Shown in pieces: positions 5,729 through 11,556 of a DNA stretch of 18,824 bases (its first letter is position 1; the number at the start of each line of letters is the position of its first letter). The notes under the pieces are model-generated. The model did not search any database and was not told the origin of the DNA. It was given only the letters and a program-made list of their open reading frames with translations. The DNA is from Parcubacteria group bacterium GW2011_GWC1_41_7 (GTDB lineage: Bacteria; Patescibacteriota; Minisyncoccia; UBA6257; HR35). The position numbers were made by a program, and so were the translations under genes. The stretch is taken from contig LCBW01000018.1 in NCBI GenBank assembly GCA_000997465.1, positions 1-18,824 of the forward strand. Direction: 5' to 3'.

Positions 5729-7015
5729 TTAAATTTTGTCAAAAATATTCTCAAAGTCAACTTTCGGAACCTTGGGGCCAATCATAACCATATTCGCTCT
5801 TTGCGTGGTAAGGTATTTTTGCGCGGCATGCATCACATCATCGCTTTTTACCTTTTTAACGGCATTGATCACTTCCTTTGGGGTCATAATCTGCCCTTCA
5901 ATAAAATACCCTGCTCCGTAAAATGACGCAAGCGCATCTGAAGTTTCCGTGCTCATCAAAAGATGATTCTCAAGTACCGCCTTTGCTTTACTTAGTTCAT
6001 CGTCTGATACTTTTTCAAACTTAAGTCGCGAAAGTTCATTGACGGTGAGCCCCACAATTTCCCGCAGACGCTCTAAATCTGCTCCGGTTTGCACATACAA
6101 ATATCCGCGATCGCTAAAGAGTTCAAAATCAACACTCAAATAATAGGTTGCTCCTAATTTTTCGCGAAGCAACTGAAACATACGCGAGCTGAATCCAAAT
6201 CCTAAAATGCTCGCCAGTACCCCTAAGGTAAATCGCTTTTCCTTCAGGTGCTTCGTTCCTTCGCTTGAAAACGCAAGCATAAGATGTCCTTGCTTGACGT
6301 CTTTCTTTTTTTGGTAAAAACGAAATCCCTGTTGCTCATTTGAAAAATCTTTTTTCTTTGGAGCCGCGGGACGCTTGTATTCTGAAAAATATTTTTCAAC
6401 CAACCGCAAGGTCTTTTGTGTATCAATATCTCCGGCGATGATGAGCAAGCTGTTTTTAGGAGAATAATGCGCTTGGTAGAATTTTGAAATTTCTTTGCGC
6501 TCAAAATTTTTAATATTTTCCTTTGGTCCTAAAATAGGCATACCCGATGCCTTCCCATCATAAAGATTTTTGAGCATCAAATCATGAATAAATCGGGTTG
6601 GCGTATCTTCGGTATAGTTGATTTCTTCCAAAACAACCTTTCGCTCTTTATTGATTTCATCTTTTGGAAAAAGCGGATTAGTGACAATATCTGACAAAAT
6701 TTCAAGAGCTGGATTCAAGTAATCGGGGAATGTTTTGATATAGTAGCCGGTATATTCGTATGAGGTAAACGCGTTATACTCTGCCCCTAATTTATCAAGT
6801 TCAGTCGCAAGGGCGCTCGGAGAGGGAAATTTTCCAGATCCTTTAAAAATAAGATGTTCTATAAAGTGTGAGATGCCGTTGGTTTTTGGCGTTTCATAAT
6901 CAGTTCCGTTTTTAACCAAAAGAAGCGCGGTTGCGGTTGTTAGGTTGCTTTGCGGGCACAGCAAAATTTTAAGTCCTGTGGATAAAACGTATTCAAGTGG
7001 TTTTTTTATAGGCAT
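5729..7015 (-). CDS. M16-family zinc metallopeptidase (pitrilysin/processing peptidase-like)
   Basis: The 428-residue length is typical of bacterial single-unit M16B peptidases. The inverted zinc motif HxxEH is present as HFIEH at residues 50-54 (H50 and H54 as ligands, E53 catalytic). The third ligand is E131, 77 residues after H54 in VVLEEINY, the expected spacing. The second half has the inactive M16 C-terminal domain with the R/Y region GFSSRMFQLLREKLGATYYLS. No signal peptide is present, so it is probably cytoplasmic. Such enzymes cleave peptides or small unfolded proteins; the substrate here is unknown. A GATAAT box lies 6 nt before the ATG. It heads the minus-strand group running down to 2156. 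Confidence 0.93.
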   Translation of the reverse strand: MPIKKPLEYVLSTGLKILLCPQSNLTTATALLLVKNGTDYETPKTNGISHFIEHLIFKGSGKFPSPSALATELDKLGAEYNAFTSYEYTGYYIKTFPDYLNPALEILSDIVTNPLFPKDEINKERKVVLEEINYTEDTPTRFIHDLMLKNLYDGKASGMPILGPKENIKNFERKEISKFYQAHYSPKNSLLIIAGDIDTQKTLRLVEKYFSEYKRPAAPKKKDFSNEQQGFRFYQKKKDVKQGHLMLAFSSEGTKHLKEKRFTLGVLASILGFGFSSRMFQLLREKLGATYYLSVDFELFSDRGYLYVQTGADLERLREIVGLTVNELSRLKFEKVSDDELSKAKAVLENHLLMSTETSDALASFYGAGYFIEGQIMTPKEVINAVKKVKSDDVMHAAQKYLTTQRANMVMIGPKVPKVDFENIFDKI

Positions 7016-7021
7016 TGTCGT

Positions 7022-7027
7022 ATTATC
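7022..7027 (-). promoter_or_regulatory. Candidate -10 box (GATAAT) of the M16 peptidase gene
   Basis: The minus-strand GATAAT leaves 6 nt to the ATG at 7015, consistent with a leaderless start. No good -35 is visible. Confidence 0.42.
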
Positions 7028-7063
7028 TTGTTTCTTTCGGCTTGCAATAAGAACCGGAATTTT

Positions 7064-7170
7064 GATTCGCTCACTTTACAGAAATGCTCGGGCCTGGCTT
7101 AACGCGGCTTTCCTCGCATTTCTTATTCGCTCATGCAATATTCACTCGGTTCTTTTGCGACCTCACTCAC
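7064..7170 (-). repeat. Dispersed intergenic repeat family A, copy 1
   Basis: This matches 12508-12610 in inverse orientation. The 40-nt core 7082-7121 is identical in both copies and forms a hairpin AGAAATGC...GCATTTCT. ATTCGCTCA occurs on both sides (7065-7073 and 7125-7133), exactly 60 nt apart. Confidence 0.85.
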
Positions 7171-7287
7171 CAAGATAATACTTGGCGAGAAAGACGAACT
7201 CCTATATTTTACGACAAATAAATGCCTCGTCAACTAGCTCAAATTGCCCTTCTCTTCTGGTATACAATAAATAAACTTAATGATTTG

Positions 7288-7317
7288 TCAAATAAAATCG
7301 CCCCTTACAGGGCGATT
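7288..7317 (-). terminator. Intrinsic terminator of the alpha operon
   Basis: On the minus strand AATCGCCC pairs with GGGCGATT (arms 7310-7317 and 7296-7303), followed by TTATTTG, about 90 nt after the rpsP stop. It ends the rpmJ-to-rpsP transcript. Confidence 0.82.
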
Positions 7318-7320
7318 GTG

Positions 7321-7336
7321 TTGGTAAAAATACCAA
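7321..7336. repeat. Hairpin TTGGTA-AAAA-TACCAA
   Basis: A perfect 6-bp stem with an AAAA loop just upstream (minus strand) of the operon terminator. Function unknown. Confidence 0.6.
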
Positions 7337-7348
7337 TAGTCATTAGGC

Positions 7349-7379
7349 GAAGTAATTTTGACTTTGGCAAAACAACTTC
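7349..7379. repeat. Hairpin with 12-nt arms after rpsP
   Basis: GAAGTAATTTTG (7349-7360) pairs with CAAAACAACTTC (7368-7379) with two mismatches and a 7-nt loop. Confidence 0.55.
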
Positions 7380-7381
7380 TT

Positions 7382-7404
7382 GCGGCTTATGATTACAACG
7401 CCGC
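7382..7404. repeat. GCGGC...GCCGC hairpin repeat (family B), copy at rpsP stop
   Basis: GCGGCTTAT (from 7382) and GCCGC (7400-7404) flank a short spacer. The right arm shares one base with the rpsP stop codon (7404-7406). Confidence 0.65.
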
Positions 7405-7688
7405 TATTTCTTCTTCTCCTTCTTTGCCTTTACCTTAATCTTTCTCTTTTCTCCCTCAATCACTTTTTGAGAAACCAATAAATTCCATACTGAATCAGAT
7501 ACTCCTGCTCCGTTTTTGATGAATGTTTTTATTTCCTCTGCTTTAAATTCTCCTTTTTTCAATCTGGGATTCCAGGTGCCCACATACGCCATTGATTTTC
7601 CGTTCAATTTTGATTTCTTTTCTTGCACCACTAGGCGGAATACCTTTTGGTGCGTTTTTCCTATTTGTGTAAATCGTATGACAAGCAT
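7404..7688 (-). CDS. rpsP: 30S ribosomal protein S16
   Basis: The 94-residue protein begins MLVIRFTQIGKTHQKVFRLVV, the S16 N-terminal pattern, and continues with the conserved AYVGTWNPR segment (family: LGxYNP-like). It ends in a lysine-rich tail. S16 binds 16S rRNA and is needed for assembly of the 30S body. The start is 12 nt after the rplQ stop, so it is the last gene of the alpha operon. This is unusual: in most bacteria rpsP sits with rimM-trmD-rplS. A GCGGC hairpin repeat begins at its stop codon. Confidence 0.94.
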   Translation of the reverse strand: MLVIRFTQIGKTHQKVFRLVVQEKKSKLNGKSMAYVGTWNPRLKKGEFKAEEIKTFIKNGAGVSDSVWNLLVSQKVIEGEKRKIKVKAKKEKKK

Positions 7689-7700
7689 TATTTTTATATA

Positions 7701-8051
7701 CTAGATAAATTCAATCACGCTCATTTGTGAATCGTCCCCTCTTCGACGAAGCGGTAATTTTGTAATGCGCGTATATCCACCTGCTCGGGTTTTATATTTT
7801 GGTGCAATTTCATTGTACAACTTCATTGCAGATGCCTTTGGTAATCTTTCAATGAGCATACGAAGTGATGCAAGATTTTGCTTTTTTGCGCGCGTCACTA
7901 ATTTTTCAATAATCGGACGCAAATACTTTGCCTTTGCGGTTGTGGTTTCAATTTTTCCCTTCATAATAAGCGCATGAGACAGTGCGCGAAACAATGCGAG
8001 TCGCTGCTCTCTTTTTCTATGAAATGGTTTTATTTTACTTACGTGTCTCAT
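7701..8051 (-). CDS. rplQ: 50S ribosomal protein L17
   Basis: The 116-residue protein has the L17 hallmarks: an N-terminal basic stretch with RKREQRLALFRALSHALI (family: R.LxLxRNLxxxLI), IETTTAKAKYLRPIIEKLVTRAK, and the closing GGYTRITKLPLRRRGDDSQMSVIEF. L17 lies near the exit of the peptide tunnel of the large subunit. It starts 21 nt after the recoded end of rpoA (8073) and precedes rpsP by 12 nt. Length is normal for short bacterial L17. Confidence 0.96.
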   Translation of the reverse strand: MRHVSKIKPFHRKREQRLALFRALSHALIMKGKIETTTAKAKYLRPIIEKLVTRAKKQNLASLRMLIERLPKASAMKLYNEIAPKYKTRAGGYTRITKLPLRRRGDDSQMSVIEFI

Positions 8052-8072
8052 TTCTGCGCTATAGTATCTCTT

Positions 8073-8719
8073 TTATTTCAACCCTTCTGAAATAATGGAA
8101 AAATGCTTTAATAATACCTCAATTGATTCCTTAATAACATGATCTGGCTTGACGGTTCCGTCAGTTTCAACTGAAAGACGAAGGAGATTAAATTTTTTAC
8201 AGGAGAAAAAATTGCATCTAATACAATCGTTCCAGGTTCAATCCGATCACGCTCTGCAGTTTCTGCGGAAATAAATCCTACTCCCTTCTCTACCACCATT
8301 GACAATTTTAGTGATGCCTTTGGCGCGGTCAAGGTTGCAATAAGCTGTTCGGGGTTTGCAATAATAAGTCCTCCAGGACCCTTTAAATCCTTTGCGCGCA
8401 CCTCTCCTTTTCCCGAAGCGTCCAATGTTAAAGTGATTGGTTCTTCGCCGGGAAAATCAACACGTACCTGTTTTAAATTCAACGTGATATCCAACACATC
8501 CTCCAGTACATCTGGGATGCTCTCAAATTCGTGTGTCACCGAGTCAAAATGCACGCGGGTGATTGCCGAACCTTTAATTGACGAAAGCATAACCCGGCGC
8601 AATGCATTTCCAATAGTGATTCCATATCCAGGATACAGCGGAGAAATTTCAAACACGGCAAGTGCCCCTTCGGATGATACCAATTTTGGCGGATTTGGGA
8701 GAAGAATATTTTCTGCCAT
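8073..8719 (-). CDS. rpoA: RNA polymerase alpha subunit, N-terminal domain only, frame broken at A6 run
   Basis: Alpha dimerises and nucleates RNA polymerase assembly. The frame from ATG 8719 shows the alpha-NTD hallmarks GYGITIGNALRRVMLSSIKGSAIT, the HEFESIPDVLEDVLDI loop and DRIEPGTIVLDAIFSPVK. It then becomes nonsense and stops at 8108. A -1 shift at the A-run 8193-8198 (zero frame GTA AAA AAT) restores clear alpha sequence, RLSVETDGTVKPDHVIKESI, ending in TAA at 8073-8075, 21 nt before rplQ. Two oddities remain. About 15 residues that normally stand between SPVKK and the LxLxVxTDGT strand (the RVGxxTNYD-like strand) are absent. No alpha C-terminal domain follows, so UP-element and activator contacts by alpha would be lacking. 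For an essential gene, a sequence or assembly error is as likely as real recoding. Confidence 0.88.
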
Positions 8720-8746
8720 TGTAGATGTTTTTATATCTTGAAAAAA

Positions 8747-9367
8747 TTAATGGCGACTGTAAAAATCAATAATAAGCCCTAAGTTGAATGGAATTTGCAC
8801 TTCTTCAATTTCAGGCATTCTTACAACTGTTCCGGTGACTGTTTGTTGATCCATTTTTAGCCATACCGGTGGAGTATATTTTCCAAAACGCTCTTTTGCG
8901 TCTTTAATAGGTTTTATATCTGCGCTTCCGGGACGCACTTTAATAACATCTCCTACCTGTACAAGATGATTTCCGCTTTTGATGCGCTTTCCATTTACCA
9001 AAAAATGTCCGTGCGCAACTAATTGATGTGCCCCTGTTTTTGACGGAGAAAATCCAAGCAGATACACAATATTATCAAGCTTGCGCTCCAACTCTTTTAC
9101 CAACGCATTTGGCGCAGGCTCCTCTGATTTTTGAGCACGCTCAATATATTGGCGAAGTTGTTTTTCTTTCAATAAATAATAGTATTTTATTTTTTGCTTC
9201 TCAATAAGTTCACGCGCATATTGTGAAATAACTTTCATGCGCTTTCCATGTTGGCCCGGCCGAACTCGGCGGCGGTCGAGCGCGCATTTATGTCCCATGC
9301 AACGCTCGTTTAAACCGATTTTTTGTCCGGTACTGCGGCAAATTTTACATTTTTTTGTCGGAATCAT
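8747..9367 (-). CDS. rpsD: 30S ribosomal protein S4
   Basis: The 206-residue length is typical. The N-terminus carries four cysteines, C7-x2-C10-x12-C23-x4-C28, the zinc-binding form of S4. The S4 RNA-binding domain is at about residues 90-155, with KLDNIVYLLGFSPSKTGAHQLVAHGHFLVNGKRI. S4 initiates 16S rRNA 5' domain folding. In many bacteria it also represses the alpha operon by binding the mRNA near rpsM; the hairpin-rich region before rpsM is the place to look for such an operator here. It is 27 nt upstream of rpoA. Confidence 0.96.
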   Translation of the reverse strand: MIPTKKCKICRSTGQKIGLNERCMGHKCALDRRRVRPGQHGKRMKVISQYARELIEKQKIKYYYLLKEKQLRQYIERAQKSEEPAPNALVKELERKLDNIVYLLGFSPSKTGAHQLVAHGHFLVNGKRIKSGNHLVQVGDVIKVRPGSADIKPIKDAKERFGKYTPPVWLKMDQQTVTGTVVRMPEIEEVQIPFNLGLIIDFYSRH

Positions 9368-9409
9368 TGTTTTTGTATTTTATATTACTGTGCACTGAGC
9401 ACGTATTCA

Positions 9410-9835
9410 TTATGTCTTGCGTGGTTTTTTATGCTGTGGTCCACCAAACGGAACAGGAGTCCTATCTTCGACAATTTGAATATTTAAATTTGCATTAAAT
9501 AGTGCGCGAATTGCCGACTCTCTTCCTGGGCCCACACCTTCCATAATAATTTTAACCTCACCAACATCGATATGCTGCATTTTTCCTAAAAGAACCTCTA
9601 CGGCCTTTGCTGCAGCATAGGGTGTTCCTTTTCTGGTATTTTTGAATCCTGCGTTTCCGCATGATGAAAATGCAAGAATATTTCCCTTAAGGTCTGCGAA
9701 AGAAACAATGGTGTTATTGATGTTTGCTTTTACGTAAAAAATTCCGCGCCCAACAGCAATACGCTTTACGGCGGCTTTTTTTGCTGATGCGCCTTCTTCT
9801 TTTCCTTCAATAACTTTTGTTTTTGTCTTTCCCAT
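9410..9835 (-). CDS. rpsK: 30S ribosomal protein S11
   Basis: The 141 residues show the S11 core: IFYVKANINNTIVSFADLKGN, the GFKNTRKGTPYAAAKA loop, VGPGRESAIRAL, and the closing DRTPVPFGGPQHKKPRKT, which contacts 16S rRNA in the platform. A basic N-terminal extension of about 20 residues precedes the core. The usual histidine in TPxPHxG is phenylalanine here. It lies between rpsM (88 nt upstream, with a family B hairpin between) and rpsD (42 nt downstream). Confidence 0.96.
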   Translation of the reverse strand: MGKTKTKVIEGKEEGASAKKAAVKRIAVGRGIFYVKANINNTIVSFADLKGNILAFSSCGNAGFKNTRKGTPYAAAKAVEVLLGKMQHIDVGEVKIIMEGVGPGRESAIRALFNANLNIQIVEDRTPVPFGGPQHKKPRKT

Positions 9836-9883
9836 TCGGGTTTATTTTTTTTATTGTCGTCTACTTGAGATGGGATTACCCAT

Positions 9884-9926
9884 CGCGGCTTATTGCGAAT
9901 TGCTTCGCATTTCGCCAACGCCGCTA
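9884..9926. repeat. GCGGC...GCCGC hairpin repeat (family B), copy at rpsM stop
   Basis: The 40-nt element 9885-9924 differs at only four positions from 13957-13996. Outer arms are GCGGC and GCCGC; an inner stem TGCGAA/TTCGCA is also present. As at rpsP, the last base of the right arm is the first base of the stop codon on the + strand. Confidence 0.8.
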
Positions 9927-10304
9927 CTTCTTAGTTGCTTTTTTCTTTCCTGATCCAGCGGTTTTTTTCGCGCCTCTTTTTGTACGCGCGTTTGTTTTTG
10001 TCCGCTGTCCTCGAACCGGTAATTTTTTTGTGTGTCGCGTTCCGCGATATGCATGAATGCGCGTCAAGCGTTTGACGTTCTCTTGAATTTCCCTGCGCAA
10101 ATCTCCTTCAACCTTAATGTTTGCTTCGATGTATTTTTCAATCTTACTTACATCGTCAGTTGAAAGCTCCTCTATTTTTTTTGCAGGATCAATGCCAAAC
10201 TCTTTGCAAATCTTTTTTGCCAGAGAATGTCCAACTCCAACAATATACGGCAATGCATATGCCGTTTGTTTATTGGGAAGGTTTACTCCTGCGATTCTTA
10301 CCAT
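9924..10304 (-). CDS. rpsM: 30S ribosomal protein S13
   Basis: From the ATG at 10304 the 126 residues start MVRIAGVNLPNKQTAYALPYIVGVG, the classical S13 N-terminus. They continue through GDLRREIQENVKRLTRIHAYRGTRHTKKLPVRGQRTKTNARTKRG, the helix-and-tail region that contacts tRNA in the P site and the subunit bridge. A TTG seven codons upstream (10325) keeps the frame open, but the family N-terminus favours 10304. The C-terminal tail is lysine-rich (KKTAGSGKKKATKK). A 428-nt spacer full of inverted repeats separates it from rpmJ. Confidence 0.95.
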   Translation of the reverse strand: MVRIAGVNLPNKQTAYALPYIVGVGHSLAKKICKEFGIDPAKKIEELSTDDVSKIEKYIEANIKVEGDLRREIQENVKRLTRIHAYRGTRHTKKLPVRGQRTKTNARTKRGAKKTAGSGKKKATKK

Positions 10305-10330
10305 AATCGTAATATTATTTGACAATGCTA

Positions 10331-10366
10331 GAATTTACGGCGTCGGCAAGCCGTCATCCGTAATTC
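10331..10366 (-). promoter_or_regulatory. Leader hairpin upstream of rpsM
   Basis: GAATTTACGG (10331-10340) and CCGTAATTC (10358-10366) pair with a single-base bulge. An inner CGGC/GCCG pair is possible. Confidence 0.5.
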
Positions 10367-10507
10367 AAGCTAAACAAAATAACCTCGAAAAACGAGTACC
10401 ATTATTGTAAAGTGTTTCCTTTTTAAAAGCAAGGGGGAAAATGTATAAAAAGTTATAAGCAAAAGTCCAAAAATAAGGGAAGATTTAAAAACCCCTAGGC
10501 TCCCCCT

Positions 10508-10531
10508 TTAAAAGAGAATATATTCTTTTAA
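10508..10531. repeat. AT-rich palindrome with 2-nt bulge
   Basis: TTAAAA, GA, the perfect palindrome GAATATATTC, then TTTTAA. Confidence 0.55.
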
Positions 10532-10585
10532 GGAACTCCTCGGCATGTATTTCCACAGAAGCAAGCATATAATCCGAATGAGCTT

Positions 10586-10700
10586 TTAAAAAAGTTATTT
10601 TATAAAACCAGTGATGAAGTAGGAGTTTTACCGGTTACCTGCGTTAAGCCAAGGTGGTAAAACTCCGTTACAAAAGAACGGTTTTATATAACTTTTTTAA
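10586..10700. repeat. Nested inverted repeat in the rpmJ-rpsM spacer
   Basis: The outer arms (10586-10609 and 10680-10700) pair over 21 bp with a 3-nt bulge in the left arm. Inside lie perfect 11-bp arms, GGAGTTTTACC (10622-10632) and GGTAAAACTCC (10656-10666). The inner loop contains GCGTTAAGCCA (10641-10651), also found in the loop of repeat family A. Confidence 0.75.
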
Positions 10701-10732
10701 CTGCGAATGAGGATGATGTGCGAACGCCTCGC

Positions 10733-10846
10733 CTACCCTTGCCTCTGCTTATGCCTTCTGTTTTCACAAATCACCACAACCCGTCCTTTTCGACGGATAA
10801 TCTTGCATTTTGGGCATCTTTTTTTGATAGATGATTGAACTTTCAT
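10733..10846 (-). CDS. rpmJ: 50S ribosomal protein L36
   Basis: A 37-residue frame too short for routine calling. It reads MKVQSSIKKRCPKCKIIRRK and then GRVVVICENRRHKQRQG. This is L36 of the zinc-ribbon type: C11-x2-C14, then C27 and H32 as the remaining ligands. L36 is a small late-assembly protein of the large subunit. It is the first gene of the alpha operon here; infA, map and adk, which often precede it, are not on this side. A TTTACA-N17-TACAAT promoter lies directly upstream with 9 nt to the ATG. Confidence 0.95.
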   Translation of the reverse strand: MKVQSSIKKRCPKCKIIRRKGRVVVICENRRHKQRQG

Positions 10847-10855
10847 AACGGCTTT

Positions 10856-10884
10856 ATTGTAGCATGAAAAGGGTAAAATGTAAA
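10856..10884 (-). promoter_or_regulatory. Promoter of the alpha operon
   Basis: On the minus strand TTTACA (10884-10879), a 17-nt spacer and TACAAT (10861-10856) are followed 9 nt later by the rpmJ ATG, so the leader would be only about 2-4 nt. Confidence 0.75.
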
Positions 10885-10906
10885 CGCGGCGTCCGTATGG
10901 CGGTAA

Positions 10907-10939
10907 ACCGCAAGCTGGTGTTGCGAAGCAATAAGCGGT
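10907..10939. repeat. Degenerate family B hairpin upstream of rpmJ
   Basis: ACCGC (10907-10911) and GCGGT (10935-10939) enclose an inner TTGC/GCAA hairpin. On the minus strand CGCTTATTGCTTCGCA resembles the family B core. Confidence 0.45.
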
Positions 10940-11007
10940 GCTACTAAAATCTAAAAATTAACCATAAAACATGATAGAAACTTACTCTTATAAAGAATGA
11001 CCATCTA

Positions 11008-11036
11008 TTGACAAAATATAATAAAAGTATTAAAAT
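11008..11036 (+). promoter_or_regulatory. Promoter of GC-rich mini gene 3
   Basis: TTGACA (11008-11013), a 17-nt spacer and TAAAAT (11031-11036), the same hexamers and spacing as mini gene 1. A leader of about 58 nt follows. Confidence 0.8.
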
Positions 11037-11101
11037 AAGGCCACTGCACTCAACAACTCTTCGCGGCCGCTTGCGGTTGCGGAAAAATCAGGGAGAATAT
11101 C

Positions 11102-11485
11102 GTGTCCGATGCCTTGTTCACTGCGGGGCTCGTAACCCTGTCCGCTCTTGCCCTTGGCCAAACGGCCTTCCTTTGGGCAGAGGGACCGGATTACACGCCC
11201 TTGCAGAAGTTCCTGAAATGCGGGATGATCGCTGTGCTTATCCTGGCGTGTCTCTGCTTTGCGGCAAGCGGCATGTATGGGCAAGCACGCGCGTTCCCCA
11301 TTCCAGTTGCCGGCAGCGCTCTGCTGCTAATCGGCTTCATAACGGCGTTTGTTTGCCTCACGCTTCTACTTTCGGGTATGAAGCATAAGGCAAGCTTCGT
11401 GCGCGAGCGCAGGTTGTTGACGATCGCCCTTTGGGGGCTTTTGCTCAGCGGCATCGGCATAGCGCTCATTGTTTGCCGACACTAG
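11102..11485 (+). CDS. GC-rich four-helix membrane protein, unknown function (mini unit 3)
   Basis: The 127-residue product starts at a GTG preceded by GGGAG (7-nt spacer). Four hydrophobic helices are visible at about residues 5-27, 37-58, 65-90 and 102-124, so it is an integral membrane protein. Small charged loops (EGPDYTPLQK, KHKASFVRERR) separate the helices. I do not recognise the family. GC and codon use are far above the neighbouring genes, as in the two mini genes at 1224 and 1842. It is a complete unit with promoter, leader and terminator, standing between the divergent alpha operon and miaA. The overlapping frame starting at 11008 is a shadow. Confidence 0.78.
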   Translation: MSDALFTAGLVTLSALALGQTAFLWAEGPDYTPLQKFLKCGMIAVLILACLCFAASGMYGQARAFPIPVAGSALLLIGFITAFVCLTLLLSGMKHKASFVRERRLLTIALWGLLLSGIGIALIVCRH

Positions 11486-11506
11486 CGCACGCACGCATCT
11501 CTCCAT

Positions 11507-11533
11507 ACGACCCGCTTCAAGCGTGTCGTTTTT
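11507..11533 (+). terminator. Intrinsic terminator of mini gene 3
   Basis: ACGAC/GTCGT plus an inner CGCT/AGCG stem (one mismatch between them, TCA loop), followed by TTTTT. It lies 22 nt after the stop. Confidence 0.8.
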
Positions 11534-11556
11534 ATTATGTAAAATAAAATAAATAC

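Larger units (their letters stand above)
7016..7403. other. 388-nt intergenic stretch made of repeats and hairpins
   Basis: No gene is seen. It holds the -10 box of the peptidase gene, repeat family A (7064-7170), a short hairpin CCAAG/CTTGG at 7170-7185, and four successive hairpins after rpsP at 7296-7317, 7321-7336, 7349-7379 and 7382-7404. Confidence 0.7.
10305..10732 (-). other. 428-nt hairpin-rich spacer between rpmJ and rpsM
   Basis: No gene is seen. Read on the minus strand it holds, in order: a nested inverted repeat (10700-10586), an AT-rich palindrome (10531-10508), a TCCCCCTT/AAGGGGGA pair (10508-10431), a CTCG/CGAG hairpin (10396-10384) and a hairpin 27-62 nt upstream of the rpsM ATG (10366-10331). 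The last is well placed for an S4- or S13-type operator; this is inference. Confidence 0.6.

Noticed and set aside
7082..7121. Integron attC-like core (GTTAAGC fits GTTRRRY; complement fits RYYYAAC) in family A
   Set aside because: attC needs the two cores at opposite ends of an imperfect hairpin; here a single match sits in the loop, and no integrase is in view.
1799..10738. Shared 12-mer CCTCGCCTACCC in the leader of mini gene 2 and at the end of rpmJ
   Set aside because: A single 12-base match between two places in 19 kb is expected by chance, and one copy is coding.
11008..11388. 126-codon frame overlapping mini gene 3
   Set aside because: It begins inside the -35 box of the promoter and overlaps the membrane protein frame, which has the SD site, hydrophobic periodicity and terminator.
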